Shown: positions 1-10,121, counted from the stretch's first letter. The stretch is 64,000 bases of DNA from Wenjunlia tyrosinilytica (GCF_014646055.1 NZ_BMMS01000029.1:41627-105626), one strand, 5' to 3'. The notes: generated from the letters alone by a model not told the origin. Program-made: numbers and translations.

Positions 1-59
1 ACCATTCCCTATCCAGCGCATCGGCCTCCCACCACGGTGAGGCGGAACAGGACATTTCG

Positions 60-764
60 ATGAGGACCGCTTCCAGTACCTGCCTCGCTCGCCACCTGCT
101 CACCGGAATCGCGCCTCCTGAGCCGCTTCGGGTTCCACCGCCGTCGTTCCCGCCGGCCAGGGCTGCCGCGTGGCTCATGCCGGCCGACCCGGCCGCTGTC
201 CCCGTGGTGCGCGCAGCCTGCCGTGCCGTTTTGGAGGAGTGGAAGGCGGAGGCAACCGCGGATGTGAGTTGCCTGGTGATGACCGAACTCGTCACCAACG
301 CCGTCACCCATGGCGGCGCTCCCATCCATGTCCTTCTCGCACTCCAGCGCCAAGGGCTCATGATCGCTGTGTACGACGCCGGGGAGGGGATGCCCCAAGC
401 GCGGCAGACCGACGCCGAACCGGCACCCGAGGGCGGCATGGGCCTGTCGCTGATCGTGAGTACCCTCGCCTGCCATTGGACCGTCGCCAAGGCACTTCCC
501 ACCGGGAAGGTGGTGACCGCCCTCGTGCCGCCGCCCGATACGCGTGCCGAGAGCGTCTACAGCGAAACGGCCGGTGAGCACGCGGCCACCCGTCTGCCGC
601 CCCTGTCCGTCAGGAAACTCCTGCCCAGGCACCGGATCAGGATCGGATTACCCGGGCACATGGACGCCGGTCCGGGGAAGGCGGTCCGCGCCCCTTCTCC
701 GCTGATGGCCGACGCCCTGCCAGGGCAGGCGCCGCACATGCCGAGCCACCCCCGTTCGGAGTGA
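60..764 (+). CDS. RsbW-like ATP-binding protein (HATPase_c_2, anti-sigma-type kinase)
   Basis: A 234-residue protein with a GHKL-type ATP-binding fold. The N-box is ELVTNAVTHG at about 76-85, the G1 box is DAGEG at about 106-110, and the G2 box is GGMGLS at 125-130. The family includes RsbW/SpoIIAB serine kinases, which bind sigma factors or phosphorylate anti-sigma antagonists; Streptomyces carries many orphan copies. The first 35 residues and the last 75 are outside the core domain, and the tail is basic and proline-rich. No antagonist gene is adjacent. The stop overlaps a possible GTG of the next frame, but the next gene more likely starts at 788. The partner is unknown. Confidence 0.85.
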   Translation: MRTASSTCLARHLLTGIAPPEPLRVPPPSFPPARAAAWLMPADPAAVPVVRAACRAVLEEWKAEATADVSCLVMTELVTNAVTHGGAPIHVLLALQRQGLMIAVYDAGEGMPQARQTDAEPAPEGGMGLSLIVSTLACHWTVAKALPTGKVVTALVPPPDTRAESVYSETAGEHAATRLPPLSVRKLLPRHRIRIGLPGHMDAGPGKAVRAPSPLMADALPGQAPHMPSHPRSE

Positions 765-787
765 AGCCGGAGAAGGAGTCGACTCAC

Positions 788-2574
788 GTGGCCAGGATCG
801 GTTCGTCCACTCCCGCCGCAGGAGGACCGGCACAGTCCGCCGAGGCAGCGCAGTCGACAGAGGCCGCGAAGGTACTGCGGCGCAGGCACGGACCCGCGGT
901 CCTCGACTACGCCCGCGTCTGCGCCCGTGACGAGAAGACCGCCGAGGACCTGGCCGCCATGACCCTGAGCCGGGCTCTCCACACCCTCAACGGCTTGGGC
1001 CGGATCGCCCGGCGGCCCCGTCTGCTGGGACTCGTCCTGCAGATCGCGGCGGACAGGGCCGACGGCGACTGCCGCCATGAGCTCGCGTCCGGCCTTGCCG
1101 ACTGGCTCGAGGACGTCGTGGAAAGGGGCCGCGGCCTCGACGTGGATACCCTGCGCGGCCGCTCCCCGGTGGCGCGTGCCTTCCAGGCGCTGCCGGCGCG
1201 CAAGCGCGTGGTCCTGTGGCAGAACGAGGTGGAGCACGACGGCGAGGCGCAGCTGAGTTCGCTGCTCGGAATCGCCGAGTCCTCGGTGGCCCGTGCCGCG
1301 CACGCCGCCCTCGCGGCCTGGCGGGCGGCGTATGTGCGTTCGTACCCGGAACGCGTTGGTGACGACGGGTGCCGGCGCTACAGCAGGCTGGTCGACGCCG
1401 CGGCGTACTGGTCGGATGCGTCGGCGTCGGCCGGTCTGGGAGGGCATGTGGCGAACTGCCCCCACTGTTCACGGGCCTTGGACGACCTCACGCGGATGCG
1501 GCAGTGCCCGGGCGAGCTGCTGGCGGAAGCGATGCTGCCGTGGGGCGCTGCGCCATACCTGACGGCACGCCACAACCGTCAGGCCGAACACCGCGCGCAG
1601 GCCGTTTCCGGCGTGGCGCCACGTGAACGGACATGGCGGTCGGCGGCGTGGGCCGCGTTCGCCGCCGTGCTGGTGGCTGGGGCCGGGGCCTCCATCGTCG
1701 ATGTGTTCCCGTGGGAGGACGGCGGCCCCTCCGGCGGCGGGCAGCACCGCCTGCCGCGCCCGGCGAACAGCGCCGCCACCGGCACGACTGCCACCGCCAC
1801 CGCGACGGCCCGCCCCACCCCCACAGCCGGGAAGACCCCTGTGCCCAGTACCTCGCCGCCCAGGACCCACCCGTCAAGCCCGGAAACCTCCCGGGACACG
1901 CCGCGGCCCGGCCACTCGGTCCCTTCCGGAAACGTGCCGGTTCTGGACTGGCGGTTCAATGAGTCCTCGGACAAGCCGGTGCTCGACAGCTCCAAGCGGG
2001 GAAACGCGGGAAGGCTTGTCGACGGTGCCCAGCGCGTGGGGCGCGGAGACCGCGTCCTGATCCTCGACGGGTTCCGGCAGTATGCCGAAGGGCCCGACGA
2101 AGTGGTGGCCACGGACCGCAGTTTCACCGTCTCGGCCTGGGTCTTTCTGGACGATCCCTACCGGCCGCAGGCCGCGGTGAGCCAGGACGGCCACGAGATC
2201 AGCGGCTTCTCCCTGGGGTACTCGCCCGTCGGAGAACGGTGGACGATGGGCATGTACCCCTCCGACCGCGCCCGCGGCCATCTGGACCAGGCCTTGTCGC
2301 GGTGTCCGGCCCGACCGCGGACATGGGTCCATCTCACCGGCGTCCACCAGGACGCCGACAACCAATTGCGCCTCTAGTCAACGGCGGGCTGGAGGGCGTC
2401 GCGTCCCACACCGGCGACTGGCGGGCCGCGGGCGCGTTCGCTGCCGGGCGTGCCCTGTGGGCGGGTGCGCCGATCGGCGAGCTGGCCGGTGGACTGGGCG
2501 ACGTACGCGTCCATCGCCGGGCCCTGTCCTCGGCCGAAGTCTCCAAGGCCTACCACGAATTGCGCGAGCGCTGA
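788..2574 (+). pseudogene. Sigma-factor-like / zinc-finger / LamG membrane protein, frameshifted near 2375
   Basis: The start is taken as GTG 788 because a GGAGAAGGAG ribosome site lies about ten bases upstream; GTG 761 is possible. Order of parts: a sigma-70 region 2/4-like helical part (about 40-190), a zinc-finger-like motif HVANCPHC, one membrane helix (about residues 280-300), a Pro/Thr-rich spacer, then a LamG/concanavalin-like domain. The frame stops at TAG 2375-2377, just after NQLRL. The LamG fold resumes in the next frame as VNGGLEGV and runs to 2574 (AYHELRER). Restoring one C in CTCTAGTCAAC gives CTC TAC GTC AAC, the usual LRLYVNG strand, so one base has been lost. This could be a real mutation or a sequencing error. 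Related Streptomyces proteins are thought to be envelope-linked; the function is not established. Confidence 0.8.
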
Positions 2575-2619
2575 CAACCGCGGCGCGGCCTTCCCGCCGT
2601 GCCTCGGGCGGCACCAGGC

Positions 2620-3669
2620 TCAGGCATCGCGGTGCACGGCCAGGTGGGCCAGGGCGGCCAGTTGCCGCTTGGCGGAGGGGCCTGGGCGGCCGGCGGACAG
2701 TGCATCGAGCGCCGCCTCCAGCTCGGCCCGCGCCGCCCGGGCGGCTGCGAGGCGGCCGCCGGCTTCGTCGACCAGTGCTGTGGCCTTCTGGACCTGTGCC
2801 GGGTCCAGCGGCGTGCGCTGAGCGTACAGTTCGGCCAGCCGCCGACCGGCGGCGCTGCCGTCGGCCAGTGCTGCCAGGACGGGGTAGGACTTCTTCCGGG
2901 CGGCGATGTCCGCGCCGACCGGCTTGCCGGTTCGCGTCGTCTCGCCGAATATCCCGAGCAGATCATCGGTGATCTGGCCCGCCACTCCCATGGCGCGGCC
3001 GAACTGTTCCAGTCGGCGCGCCCGGTCGTGCTCGGCACCTCCGGCGAGGGCTCCCAGGTAGCAGGCCACTCCCAGGCCGGCTCCGGTCTTGGCCTCGGCC
3101 ATGGCGCGGTATTCGGCGACGGTGACGCTGCCGCGCCGCTCGAAGGCCACGTCGTCGGCCTCGCCCTGAGCCATCTCCAGCACCGCCTCAGCCAGAACGG
3201 CGCTGGAGCGGGCGGCGAGACCGTCGCCGGGCTCGGCGACCACCTGGTGTGCCAGGGCGAGCAGGGCGTCCCCGAGCAGGACGGCGGAGGCCACGCCGAA
3301 GGCGGCCCAGACCGTGGGGCGGTGGTGGCGCAGCCGGTCCTGGTCGATGACGTCGTCATGGATGAGGCACGAGTTGTGCGTCAGCTCCACGGCCACAGCG
3401 GCGGCAAGGGCCTGTTCGGCCGTGCCACCCACGGCCTCGGCACAGGTGAAGGCCAGTGCCGGGCGAGCCGATTTCCCCGCCGGGCCGTGTGTCGCGGGGT
3501 GTCCGTGCTCGTCCCGCCATCCGAAGTGGTAGTCGGCCAACGGCGCGATCGCCGAGGGAAGTCGACAGGTCCACTCGCGCAGCGCGGGGATGAGGAGTCC
3601 GCGCGCACGTACCAGCAATTCGATGGCTGCCGCGCGGTCGGCGGGGCCGCCGGGCTCGAAAGGAGTCAC
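2620..3669 (-). CDS. Polyprenyl diphosphate synthase family protein
   Basis: About 349 residues from GTG 3669. The frame is open further upstream, but that part has poor family resemblance, so the start is uncertain. It carries the trans-isoprenyl diphosphate synthase signatures: GKSARP near 65-70, the first aspartate-rich motif DDVID at 105-109 followed by an RLRHHRPT segment, and a second motif ITDDLLGIFG at 233-242. The second motif is DDxxG rather than DDxxD, as in many actinobacterial members. Such enzymes join isopentenyl diphosphate to an allylic primer; chain length cannot be told from sequence. The YHFGWRDEHG stretch near 47-56 resembles the branch found as cargo of family 2 encapsulins, but no encapsulin gene is nearby. 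Confidence 0.85.
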   Translation of the reverse strand: MTPFEPGGPADRAAAIELLVRARGLLIPALREWTCRLPSAIAPLADYHFGWRDEHGHPATHGPAGKSARPALAFTCAEAVGGTAEQALAAAVAVELTHNSCLIHDDVIDQDRLRHHRPTVWAAFGVASAVLLGDALLALAHQVVAEPGDGLAARSSAVLAEAVLEMAQGEADDVAFERRGSVTVAEYRAMAEAKTGAGLGVACYLGALAGGAEHDRARRLEQFGRAMGVAGQITDDLLGIFGETTRTGKPVGADIAARKKSYPVLAALADGSAAGRRLAELYAQRTPLDPAQVQKATALVDEAGGRLAAARAARAELEAALDALSAGRPGPSAKRQLAALAHLAVHRDA

Positions 3670-3822
3670 TGTCGCCTGTGGGGTAGCCGGCACGCTGTCA
3701 CGAAAGGACCAGAATACCCCTACCGCACGTTGCGCCTTCGTGCGGGCCCGGGGGTGTGCGGATCCACATCGCGGCACCCGCACACCCAACGGCGCCCCCG
3801 GTGGGGGCCGGCCCGTGTCACA

Positions 3823-4620
3823 TCACTGCTGGACCACCAACTGGTTCACCGACCAGTCCGGCAGGATGACGTAGACGGAGACGAGACGCTTCTTGACCTC
3901 GTTCCTGAGTCCGGCGACCTGTGTGGCGAAGTCGCGCATGACGGCGGCCCGGTCGAACTGGGCAACGTGCTGTCCCGCCCACAGACAGGGGTTGTCACAG
4001 GCGTCCAGGACGACGATGACGTCCTTGGTGGGGTAGGCGGCCAGTTTCTCGGTGACGCCGCCGAGGAGACCCGTGGGCAGCTCGGCGAGGGTTTTGACCC
4101 CGCTCACCTTGAGACTGTCGCCCACCAGGCTGCACTTGTCGTAGAAGGTCCCCGCGGTGTGTCCGGACGCGTCAGGAGAGTGCCCCGCGATGCAGAAGTC
4201 CGGCTTCAACTTGGTCTCGTTGAACGGCCACGGCAGGAACTGCTGGTGCCCCGCCAGCCACAGGGCCTTGGCGGCGATGAGCTCCAGGACCGCGGTGTAG
4301 TTGGCCACGTTGAGCCCCGGGGGGACGAACGAGCCGTTGGTCTTCACCTCGTCCGGGATGGCCTGGAGCCTCTTGTTGTCGGCGACCGCGTAGCACAGGC
4401 GCAGCAGGACGGCCTTGGCGTGGCTGGCGGGCAGGGCGGGATCGAGCAGGCTGACCACCAACTCCTTGGACGCATCGGCGAATGGCTGGGTCGGCCCGTC
4501 CCCTTTGAGGAGCGCTTTGATGAGTGAGTTGTCGGGTCCGAGGCCGTTCGTCCCACAGGTGATCAATAAGATCTCCTGCTCCCAGGAGGCGGGCCAGGTA
4601 TGCGGGGTGGGCGTCAGCAT
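3823..4620 (-). CDS. Hypothetical protein, 265 residues
   Basis: Not recognised. The start is ATG 4620 because an AAGGAG site lies nine bases upstream (on the minus strand); the frame continues upstream only as arginine-rich shadow. The protein has no clear signal peptide or membrane helix. It has hydrophobic strands and helices typical of a soluble globular protein, among them EILLITCGTNG near the N-terminus and DVIVVLDACDNPC about 70 residues before the C-terminus. The two cysteines there and a few others could form disulphides or bind a metal, but nothing in the sequence fixes a function. It is transcribed in the same direction as the polyprenyl synthase downstream, about 150 bases away. 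Confidence 0.7.
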   Translation of the reverse strand: MLTPTPHTWPASWEQEILLITCGTNGLGPDNSLIKALLKGDGPTQPFADASKELVVSLLDPALPASHAKAVLLRLCYAVADNKRLQAIPDEVKTNGSFVPPGLNVANYTAVLELIAAKALWLAGHQQFLPWPFNETKLKPDFCIAGHSPDASGHTAGTFYDKCSLVGDSLKVSGVKTLAELPTGLLGGVTEKLAAYPTKDVIVVLDACDNPCLWAGQHVAQFDRAAVMRDFATQVAGLRNEVKKRLVSVYVILPDWSVNQLVVQQ

Positions 4621-4984
4621 GCGTACCAGCTCCTTGTGGATGTGCGCGAGTGTGTGCGGCCGCCGGGCGCAGGCGCGCTCCGCACGCCTGCCGCGAACGG
4701 CGAGGTGCGGTACGAGACGAGACACGGAACGGGGAGCGCGGGCCGACCGGCCGGGCGCGCTGAACATCAACGTGACGGCGTTGCCACGCGGCAGCGCGCG
4801 TCACCCCACCTCTCCCCCCTCGCGCGCCCATTTGCCCCATTCGCCCGGCGCGCACCTCAAAGAATGCTCGCGCATGTCACTCCACGTCAATAGCCCGTAA
4901 CGCATGGCTTGTGAGCGAGCTGCGGTGCGGGGTGCGGGCCCCGCACCCCTTCGTGGTGAAACGGACGTCGGGGAGGCGGCACTC

Positions 4985-5116
4985 CTACGGCGTCAGCACC
5001 ACCTTGCCGGTGCCGGTGACGGTGACGGTGCCGGTGACGGTGACTGTGCCGGACTCGGCCAGGCACAGGGCTTCCGCTACGCGGGCGAGCGGCAGTTGGG
5101 CCGCGATCTGCGGGTG
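4985..5116 (-). pseudogene. C-terminal remnant of a zinc-type NADP-dependent oxidoreductase
   Basis: On the minus strand the bases read HPQIAAQLPLARVAEAL, then LAESGTVTV, then TGKVVLTP and a TAG stop. This matches the usual end of MDR-family quinone oxidoreductases (HPxIAxxxPLxxVAEAHRLxESGxxxGKVVL). The frame is closed by a stop just upstream and no N-terminal domain is present, so only the last 40 or so codons remain. The GTVTG step is expanded by a small GTCACC/GGCACC tandem repeat. The rest of 4621-5238 shows no gene. Confidence 0.6.
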
Positions 5117-5238
5117 ACCTCACCACGTTGCGGCGATGCGAAGACCTGAGTGGCCGGCAGTGGCTGTTCCGGCCCAACCACGCGTGGGTCAAGACGCTGG
5201 AGCAGAGTCCGGCCCCGTTCACATACACGCCCTCCCTG

Positions 5239-6339
5239 TCAGGGGACGTTGACGGAAGCCGCCGGGGTCCGGCCGTTCTGGGCCTGCTGGGCGCGCTCGG
5301 CGATCATGCGGGTCATGGCCTCAAGGGTCGCGGGATCGAAGCCTCCGCCCGCGCCCCCCGTGCTGGTGCTGCCCTGCCCCTCGACGCCGACCACGACGCT
5401 GCCCACCAGGACGAATGTCTCGAACTTGGCTTCGGAAACCGACTCGACCGCGCTGCTGCGGTCACCGATGGCCGGCAGCGACACCGGTCTGCCATGGTTC
5501 TGCCTGACGATCACGTCATACCCGGCGGCGGCCTTCTTGGCACTGGAATACGCCGCGACTCCGAATTCGGCCTTGTCGACGTTCCCCGGCTCGGTGTACT
5601 GGACGCCGCCGCCGAAGAGCATTCCCTCGCAGTTGGCCTTCGAGCACCCTCGCGCCGATTCCACATCGGGCCCGGTGTCCAGGGTCCACCCCGAAGGCAT
5701 GCTGCGCAGGTCCGGCAGAACCGCCTTGACCTGTTCGGCCCTCGTCAGCGTCACCTGCTTGCCCCCGCCTCCGCCGCCCCCGCCGTCTCCGGTGGCGTCC
5801 TGCACCCCGCCGGGCAGACCTCCGTCCCTCGCCCTCGTCCCGGGCGCCGCGCCCGGGGTGTCGCCCCCACCGATCATGTGCACGCCGCCGTAGGTGGCCA
5901 GCGCCACCAGCGCGACGAAGAGCGAGGCCAGGGCCACCAGCAGGCCGCGGCCGCTGCGTGTGTTCGAGATGGTCAGCGGCCCCAGGGAGATCTGGCTGCC
6001 GCGCAGGCTGCTGCCACCGATCACCACGCTTCCCGTGGTGTGGCCGGGCGGCACAGGGGGCGCTCCGCTCGGCGCAGGACCCGCCAGGGCGGCGGCGACC
6101 AGACCGGCGAATTCCGTGTCGGCCGCCAGCGCGTCCTGAAGGGCCGTCCGTAAGCCCTGCGCCGCTGTCGGATCCGCGGGGGCGGCGTCGGATCCCGCCA
6201 AGGCCGCCCTGCCCTGCTCGGAGCGGCCGAGCCGTTCACGGACCAGATCGGACACCGCCTGACCGACCCCGTTGCCTGCCGCCGTCGCCGCCCCGGACAT
6301 CACCTGCACCACCAACGACGCGAGATTCGCCGCCTCCAT
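5239..6339 (-). CDS. Single-pass membrane protein with extracellular domain, function unknown
   Basis: 366 residues from ATG 6339, chosen because a GGAGGGGGT ribosome site precedes it. The N-terminal 100 residues are a soluble alpha-helical region; then comes a short beta-rich stretch (about 101-128: SVVIGGSSLRGSQISLGPLT) and one membrane helix at about 132-151. The outer part has a glycine-rich linker and a domain of about 180 residues with a cysteine pair in the GCSKANCEG segment. This architecture resembles actinobacterial sensor or protein-kinase-like extracytoplasmic domains, but no family can be named with confidence. The C-terminal 30 residues (MTRMIAERAQQAQ) may be a helix. Confidence 0.7.
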   Translation of the reverse strand: MEAANLASLVVQVMSGAATAAGNGVGQAVSDLVRERLGRSEQGRAALAGSDAAPADPTAAQGLRTALQDALAADTEFAGLVAAALAGPAPSGAPPVPPGHTTGSVVIGGSSLRGSQISLGPLTISNTRSGRGLLVALASLFVALVALATYGGVHMIGGGDTPGAAPGTRARDGGLPGGVQDATGDGGGGGGGGKQVTLTRAEQVKAVLPDLRSMPSGWTLDTGPDVESARGCSKANCEGMLFGGGVQYTEPGNVDKAEFGVAAYSSAKKAAAGYDVIVRQNHGRPVSLPAIGDRSSAVESVSEAKFETFVLVGSVVVGVEGQGSTSTGGAGGGFDPATLEAMTRMIAERAQQAQNGRTPAASVNVP

Positions 6340-6538
6340 GGGCACCCCCTCCGAATGACGGTAAGCGTTCGACGGCCCGTCAGGAACCGCGCGATGCCGC
6401 TCGTTGGGGAATGGGGTGTGCGCTTGCCGGTATGGGAGACGCCGGCAGTCCACGAGCCCCGACGGCAGCGGAGGTCCTCGATCAGCCACGCGATGGGTCG
6501 CAGCCCCTCGGAGGCGGTGCGCGATTGGTGCGCCGGGC

Positions 6539-7915
6539 TCAGCGGTTGAAGCACACCACCTTCGGTTGCGTCATCTCCTCGTAGGCGAAGCGCACTCCCT
6601 CGCGACCCATGCTGCCGTATTTGAACCCGCCGAACGGCATGGCGTCGAGGCGGTAGTCGGACGAGTCGTTGACCATGACGCCCGACGCGTCGATGCGCTC
6701 GGCCAACTCCAGCGCGTCGTGCAGCCTCGATGTGAAGATGCCCGCGTGCAGGCTGTACTCGGTCTGGTTCGCCACCGAGAGCGCCTCTTCCAGGTCATGG
6801 AACCCGCGCAGAGCGACGATCGGGGCGAACGTCTCCTCCGCCCACACTGCGCAGTGCTCGGGCACGTCCTCCAGGACAGTGGGGGAGTACAGGGATCCGG
6901 TCCGGTCGTTGCCGCACAGCAGGCCGGCTCCGGCGGTCAGGGCCTCGCCGACCGCCGACTCGGCCCGCTTGGCGTGGAGTTCGGTGATCATCGGCCCCAC
7001 GTCCGTTGCCTCATCGAGTGGATCGCCCACGCGCAGACGGCGGGTGGCCCGCAGGAACTGCGCACGGAACCGGTCCATCACCGAGTGCTCGACCAAAATC
7101 CGTTGGGTGCCGACGCAGTTCTGACCGGCGGCCCAGAACGCTCCGGAGACACACGCCCGCACGGCCTCACCGATGTCGCTGTCCGCCATCACGATGACCG
7201 GTGCGTTGCCGCCCAGGTCCATCGCGAGCCGCTTCAGGCCGGCGGTCCTGGCGATGCTCTCGCCGGTGGTGAAACCGCCGGTGAACGACACCATGCGCAC
7301 CTCGCGAGCACGCACGATCGCCTCACCCAGATCCGGACCACCGGTCGCCACTGTGACCACCTCGGGCGGCAGGCCCGCCTCGATCAGTGTGTCGACGAGT
7401 CGGACGGCCGAGAGCGGCGCGAGGTCGGACGGCTTGGCGATGACGGAGTTGCCACCGGCGATGGCCGGACCGAGCTTGTGGGCGACCAGGTTCAGCGGGT
7501 CGTTGTACGGGGTGATGGCCGCGATGACCCCCAGCGGCTCGCGAGTGAACCAGCCCCGCCGGTTCTCCGAACCGGGGAAGGCGGTGAAGGGGACCAGTTC
7601 GCCGGTGTTCCTGCGGGCCTCCTCCGCCGAGAGTCTGAGGGTGTTCACACAGCGGGCCACCTCCTTGCGGGCCTGCCGGATCGTCTTGCCCGACTCTTCG
7701 ACGACCAGGCGGGCGAACTCCTGCGACCTCTCACCGACGAGCGCCGCCGCGGCTTCCAGAGTCGACGCCCGACGGTGCCGCGGGGTGCTTCCGCTGTACG
7801 CCGCGCCGACCTCGGCCCGCATGACCACGACGTCGATGTCGTCGGCCTCCATGGCCGGTACTGTGCCCACCAGATCTCCGGTGAACGGGTTGAGCACCGC
7901 GGTGGTCCGGGTCAT
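6539..7915 (-). CDS. NAD(P)-dependent aldehyde dehydrogenase
   Basis: 458 residues from ATG 7915, with a GGAAAGGA site upstream. The fold is clear: ITPYND at 134-139, the cofactor lysine in IAKPSD (K161), FTGG, MDLGGN at 232-237, the catalytic cysteine C267 in GQNCVG, and [14 protein letters not shown] near the end. The short length and GGFKYGS motif are closest to the lactaldehyde/semialdehyde branch. The general-base glutamate of the usual ELGG motif is replaced by aspartate (D233), which may slow hydrolysis or alter specificity. It lies 98 bases downstream of homoserine dehydrogenase in the same direction. That makes aspartate semialdehyde a reasonable substrate guess; this is inference. 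Confidence 0.88.
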   Translation of the reverse strand: MTRTTAVLNPFTGDLVGTVPAMEADDIDVVVMRAEVGAAYSGSTPRHRRASTLEAAAALVGERSQEFARLVVEESGKTIRQARKEVARCVNTLRLSAEEARRNTGELVPFTAFPGSENRRGWFTREPLGVIAAITPYNDPLNLVAHKLGPAIAGGNSVIAKPSDLAPLSAVRLVDTLIEAGLPPEVVTVATGGPDLGEAIVRAREVRMVSFTGGFTTGESIARTAGLKRLAMDLGGNAPVIVMADSDIGEAVRACVSGAFWAAGQNCVGTQRILVEHSVMDRFRAQFLRATRRLRVGDPLDEATDVGPMITELHAKRAESAVGEALTAGAGLLCGNDRTGSLYSPTVLEDVPEHCAVWAEETFAPIVALRGFHDLEEALSVANQTEYSLHAGIFTSRLHDALELAERIDASGVMVNDSSDYRLDAMPFGGFKYGSMGREGVRFAYEEMTQPKVVCFNR

Positions 7916-7940
7916 TCGAGGGGTCCTTTCCGGGCTTGCC

Positions 7941-7994
7941 TGCCGTGCCTGCCGTGCCTGCCGTGCCTGCTGCGCGGACCGCGGACCGCGGACC
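7941..7994. repeat. Short tandem repeats between the aldehyde and homoserine dehydrogenase genes
   Basis: Three head-to-tail copies of TGCCGTGCC (7941-7967) are followed by three copies of GCGGACC (7974-7994). The second array, together with CCGTCCGCGG just beyond, can fold into a GC-rich hairpin, which could lower expression of the downstream dehydrogenase. No gene lies here. Confidence 0.7.
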
Positions 7995-8013
7995 GCCGTC
8001 CGCGGACGCGTGC

Positions 8014-9051
8014 TCAGCGTGTTCTGGATTCATGGATGGCGATGACGTCCGACAGCAGCGCGTACGCCGTCTCGACCCGGCCCGCCCCCGGTCCCGAGAC
8101 CGTCACGGGTCCCAGCAGATCTGTGTCGAAGGACACCGCGTTGGCGGCCCCCGAGACACCGGCCAGGTGATGGTTCAACGGCAGAGCCCTCGGGGCCACC
8201 TGCGCGCTGATGCCCCCGCCGGGTGTCCGGCGCGCCGAACCCACGAGCTTCCAGCGCAGCCCCTGCTCGGCGGCCTTCGCGGTGTCCGCGGGCGTCAGGG
8301 CGGTGATGCCGGTGGTCGCCACGTCGTCCGGAGCGAGTGCGCCGCCCAGCAGTTCGTTGGCGAGGACGGCCACCTTAAGCCGCACGTCGTGGCCCTCCAG
8401 GTCGGCGGTGGGATCGGCCTCCGCGTATCCCAGAGACCGGGCCTCGCGCACGGCCGCGCCGAGGTCGAGTCCGGACTCCATCCGGCCGAGGACGAAATTG
8501 GAGGTGCCATTGAGGATTCCTTCGAATCCCTGGATTTCCAGCCCGCCGAACATGCGCTCGGCCAGGCGGATGACCGGTGTTCCGCTCATCACCGCGCCCT
8601 CGAACTCGAATGCGACGCCCTGCTGGGCAGCCAGCGCCTTGAGCTCGGCAGCGGCCAGCGCCACCGGCCCCTTGTTGGTGGTGACGAGGTGCTTCCCCGA
8701 CCTCAGCGCCCACCGGCAGTGCGACAGGGCCGGCTCGCCGTCCAGCGGGTTCGTGAATGTGGCCTCGACGACGATGTCTGCCGGTACATGGTGAATGATC
8801 CATTTGTTCCGGGCGTCGGTGCTTCCTCCCAGCCGGCGAAAGCCCCCGTTGCCGGGGTCGGCCGCGAGTACGTCGGGGACATCAACCCCTTCCTCCGCGA
8901 CGATGGAGCCGAGTCGTAGATCCGTTATGGCCACGACTCGCAAGCGGAAGCCGAATTGCTCGAGGAGTTCGTCGTTGCGCTTTTCCAGCAGTTCGAGAAA
9001 AGCTCGGCTCACACCGCCGAAACCGATGAGCGCCAGGTTGTAACACGTCAT
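8014..9051 (-). CDS. Homoserine dehydrogenase (short form without ACT domain)
   Basis: 345 residues. The N-terminal Rossmann motif is LIGFGGVS at 8-15. The catalytic domain shows TTNKGPVA (K127), EGAVMSGTP (151-159), NGTSNFVL (181-188) and the signature [16 protein letters not shown] (211-226) with the active-site Asp and Lys. The enzyme interconverts homoserine and aspartate 4-semialdehyde. It lacks the C-terminal ACT domain used for threonine feedback, so it should not be threonine-inhibited in the usual way. A housekeeping hom gene in this type of organism is normally linked to thrC and thrB; no homoserine kinase is present here. That suggests a paralogue with a special biosynthetic role or a role in homoserine breakdown. 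RpiR and threonine synthase genes are next to it. Confidence 0.88.
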   Translation of the reverse strand: MTCYNLALIGFGGVSRAFLELLEKRNDELLEQFGFRLRVVAITDLRLGSIVAEEGVDVPDVLAADPGNGGFRRLGGSTDARNKWIIHHVPADIVVEATFTNPLDGEPALSHCRWALRSGKHLVTTNKGPVALAAAELKALAAQQGVAFEFEGAVMSGTPVIRLAERMFGGLEIQGFEGILNGTSNFVLGRMESGLDLGAAVREARSLGYAEADPTADLEGHDVRLKVAVLANELLGGALAPDDVATTGITALTPADTAKAAEQGLRWKLVGSARRTPGGGISAQVAPRALPLNHHLAGVSGAANAVSFDTDLLGPVTVSGPGAGRVETAYALLSDVIAIHESRTR

Positions 9052-9211
9052 GAGCCGTATCCCCCTCTGGAGTGACGTGACGATGCTCGCTCATGACAAC
9101 CCCCTCCCGCGCCTGCCGATCCGTTCGACTGTGTGGCCGATTCGGCCATGTGCCGAGCAGATCGACCAGTGCCTGATCGGGGACCGGTGGTGAGCCAGGG
9201 GGGCGGGGCTC

Positions 9212-10057
9212 CTACCCCAGGGTGTGCGTGAGGGCTTCCACCTCGTCGAGCCTGTCGGCCGATCCCGGCGCGGCGCCGGCACACCCGACCAGGACCAGTT
9301 CGGTGACCGCGATCTCGTAGGTCAGCGGAGCGATCGGCCCGGCGGCTTCGCGCGGCAGGGCGATCAAGTGGTCCGCATGCGGGGCCGGCGGGGCATCCCA
9401 GGCGTCGGTGACCAGCACGACGTGGGCGCCACGTTTGCGGGCCTCGGCAACGAACCGAGCCGTCGCGGCGCTGTAGCGGCGGAAGTCGTACGCCACGATC
9501 GTGTGGCGGGGACCGATGTCGACCATGGTACGGGCCCGGGCCTGGGGCGGTCCGGGAACCCGGGAGACACCCGGGCGAAGGCCGGCCAGCTGGCGCGCGA
9601 GGTATTCGGCGGCCAGCTCGCTGAGCGGCCCGCCGATCGTCCACACCGCGCCGGAGCCCATCAACAGCTCGGCCACGGCTGTCAGCACCGGCTCGCTGAC
9701 CGAGCCGAGTGTGCCGCTCAGCCCGCTCCGGAGGGTGTCCGCTGCCTGCTCGAAGGTGGATGGTGCGGCGCTGCCGCCCGAGACGAATTGCCGCAGCCGC
9801 GAACGGTCCTCCTCGCGCGCTTCGGAGCGGATCGCCTTCTGGAAGTCCGCGTATCCGTCCCACCCCAGCCGGGCGAAGAGCCGGGTGGCGGTCGGCGGAC
9901 TGACCGAGGCCCGGGCGGCCAGTGACCGCAGCGATTCGAGAGCGGCGTACGGATAGTCGTCGAGGAGCACACGGACGATCGCGCGTTCTCCCTCCGGGAG
10001 TGCGCTGTACGCCTCGGTGAGTCTCTCCGCGATCGGCCCCTCTGCCACAGGCCTCAT
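9212..10057 (-). CDS. MurR/RpiR-family transcriptional regulator
   Basis: 281 residues. The N-terminal RpiR helix-turn-helix is visible as [21 protein letters not shown] (about 45-65) followed by FQKAIR. The C-terminal half is a SIS (sugar isomerase) fold around [18 protein letters not shown] and [10 protein letters not shown]. Family members bind phosphosugars or small acids through the SIS domain and repress or activate catabolic genes. The gene diverges from threonine synthase across a 300-base region rich in GTAACG/CGTTAC motifs, and it faces the same way as the homoserine and aldehyde dehydrogenase genes. It is therefore the likely local regulator of both arms. Confidence 0.85.
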   Translation of the reverse strand: MRPVAEGPIAERLTEAYSALPEGERAIVRVLLDDYPYAALESLRSLAARASVSPPTATRLFARLGWDGYADFQKAIRSEAREEDRSRLRQFVSGGSAAPSTFEQAADTLRSGLSGTLGSVSEPVLTAVAELLMGSGAVWTIGGPLSELAAEYLARQLAGLRPGVSRVPGPPQARARTMVDIGPRHTIVAYDFRRYSAATARFVAEARKRGAHVVLVTDAWDAPPAPHADHLIALPREAAGPIAPLTYEIAVTELVLVGCAGAAPGSADRLDEVEALTHTLG

Positions 10058-10088
10058 GTTACACAGCCGGCCGGATGTGGCACCGGGT

Positions 10089-10121
10089 GTAACGAACGTT
10101 ACGGGCAGCTTAACGTTTGTT
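10089..10121. promoter_or_regulatory. Putative operator cluster (GTAACG-N2-CGTTAC)
   Basis: A perfect inverted repeat GTAACG-AA-CGTTAC occupies 10089-10102, and TTAACGTTTGTT follows at 10110-10121. Related half-sites occur nearby as GTTAC (about 10058) and GTAACG (about 10150). They lie in the intergenic region (10058-10358) between the divergent RpiR and threonine synthase genes, in locally AT-richer DNA. Binding by the RpiR protein is inferred from position only. No other gene is seen in this gap. Confidence 0.55.
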
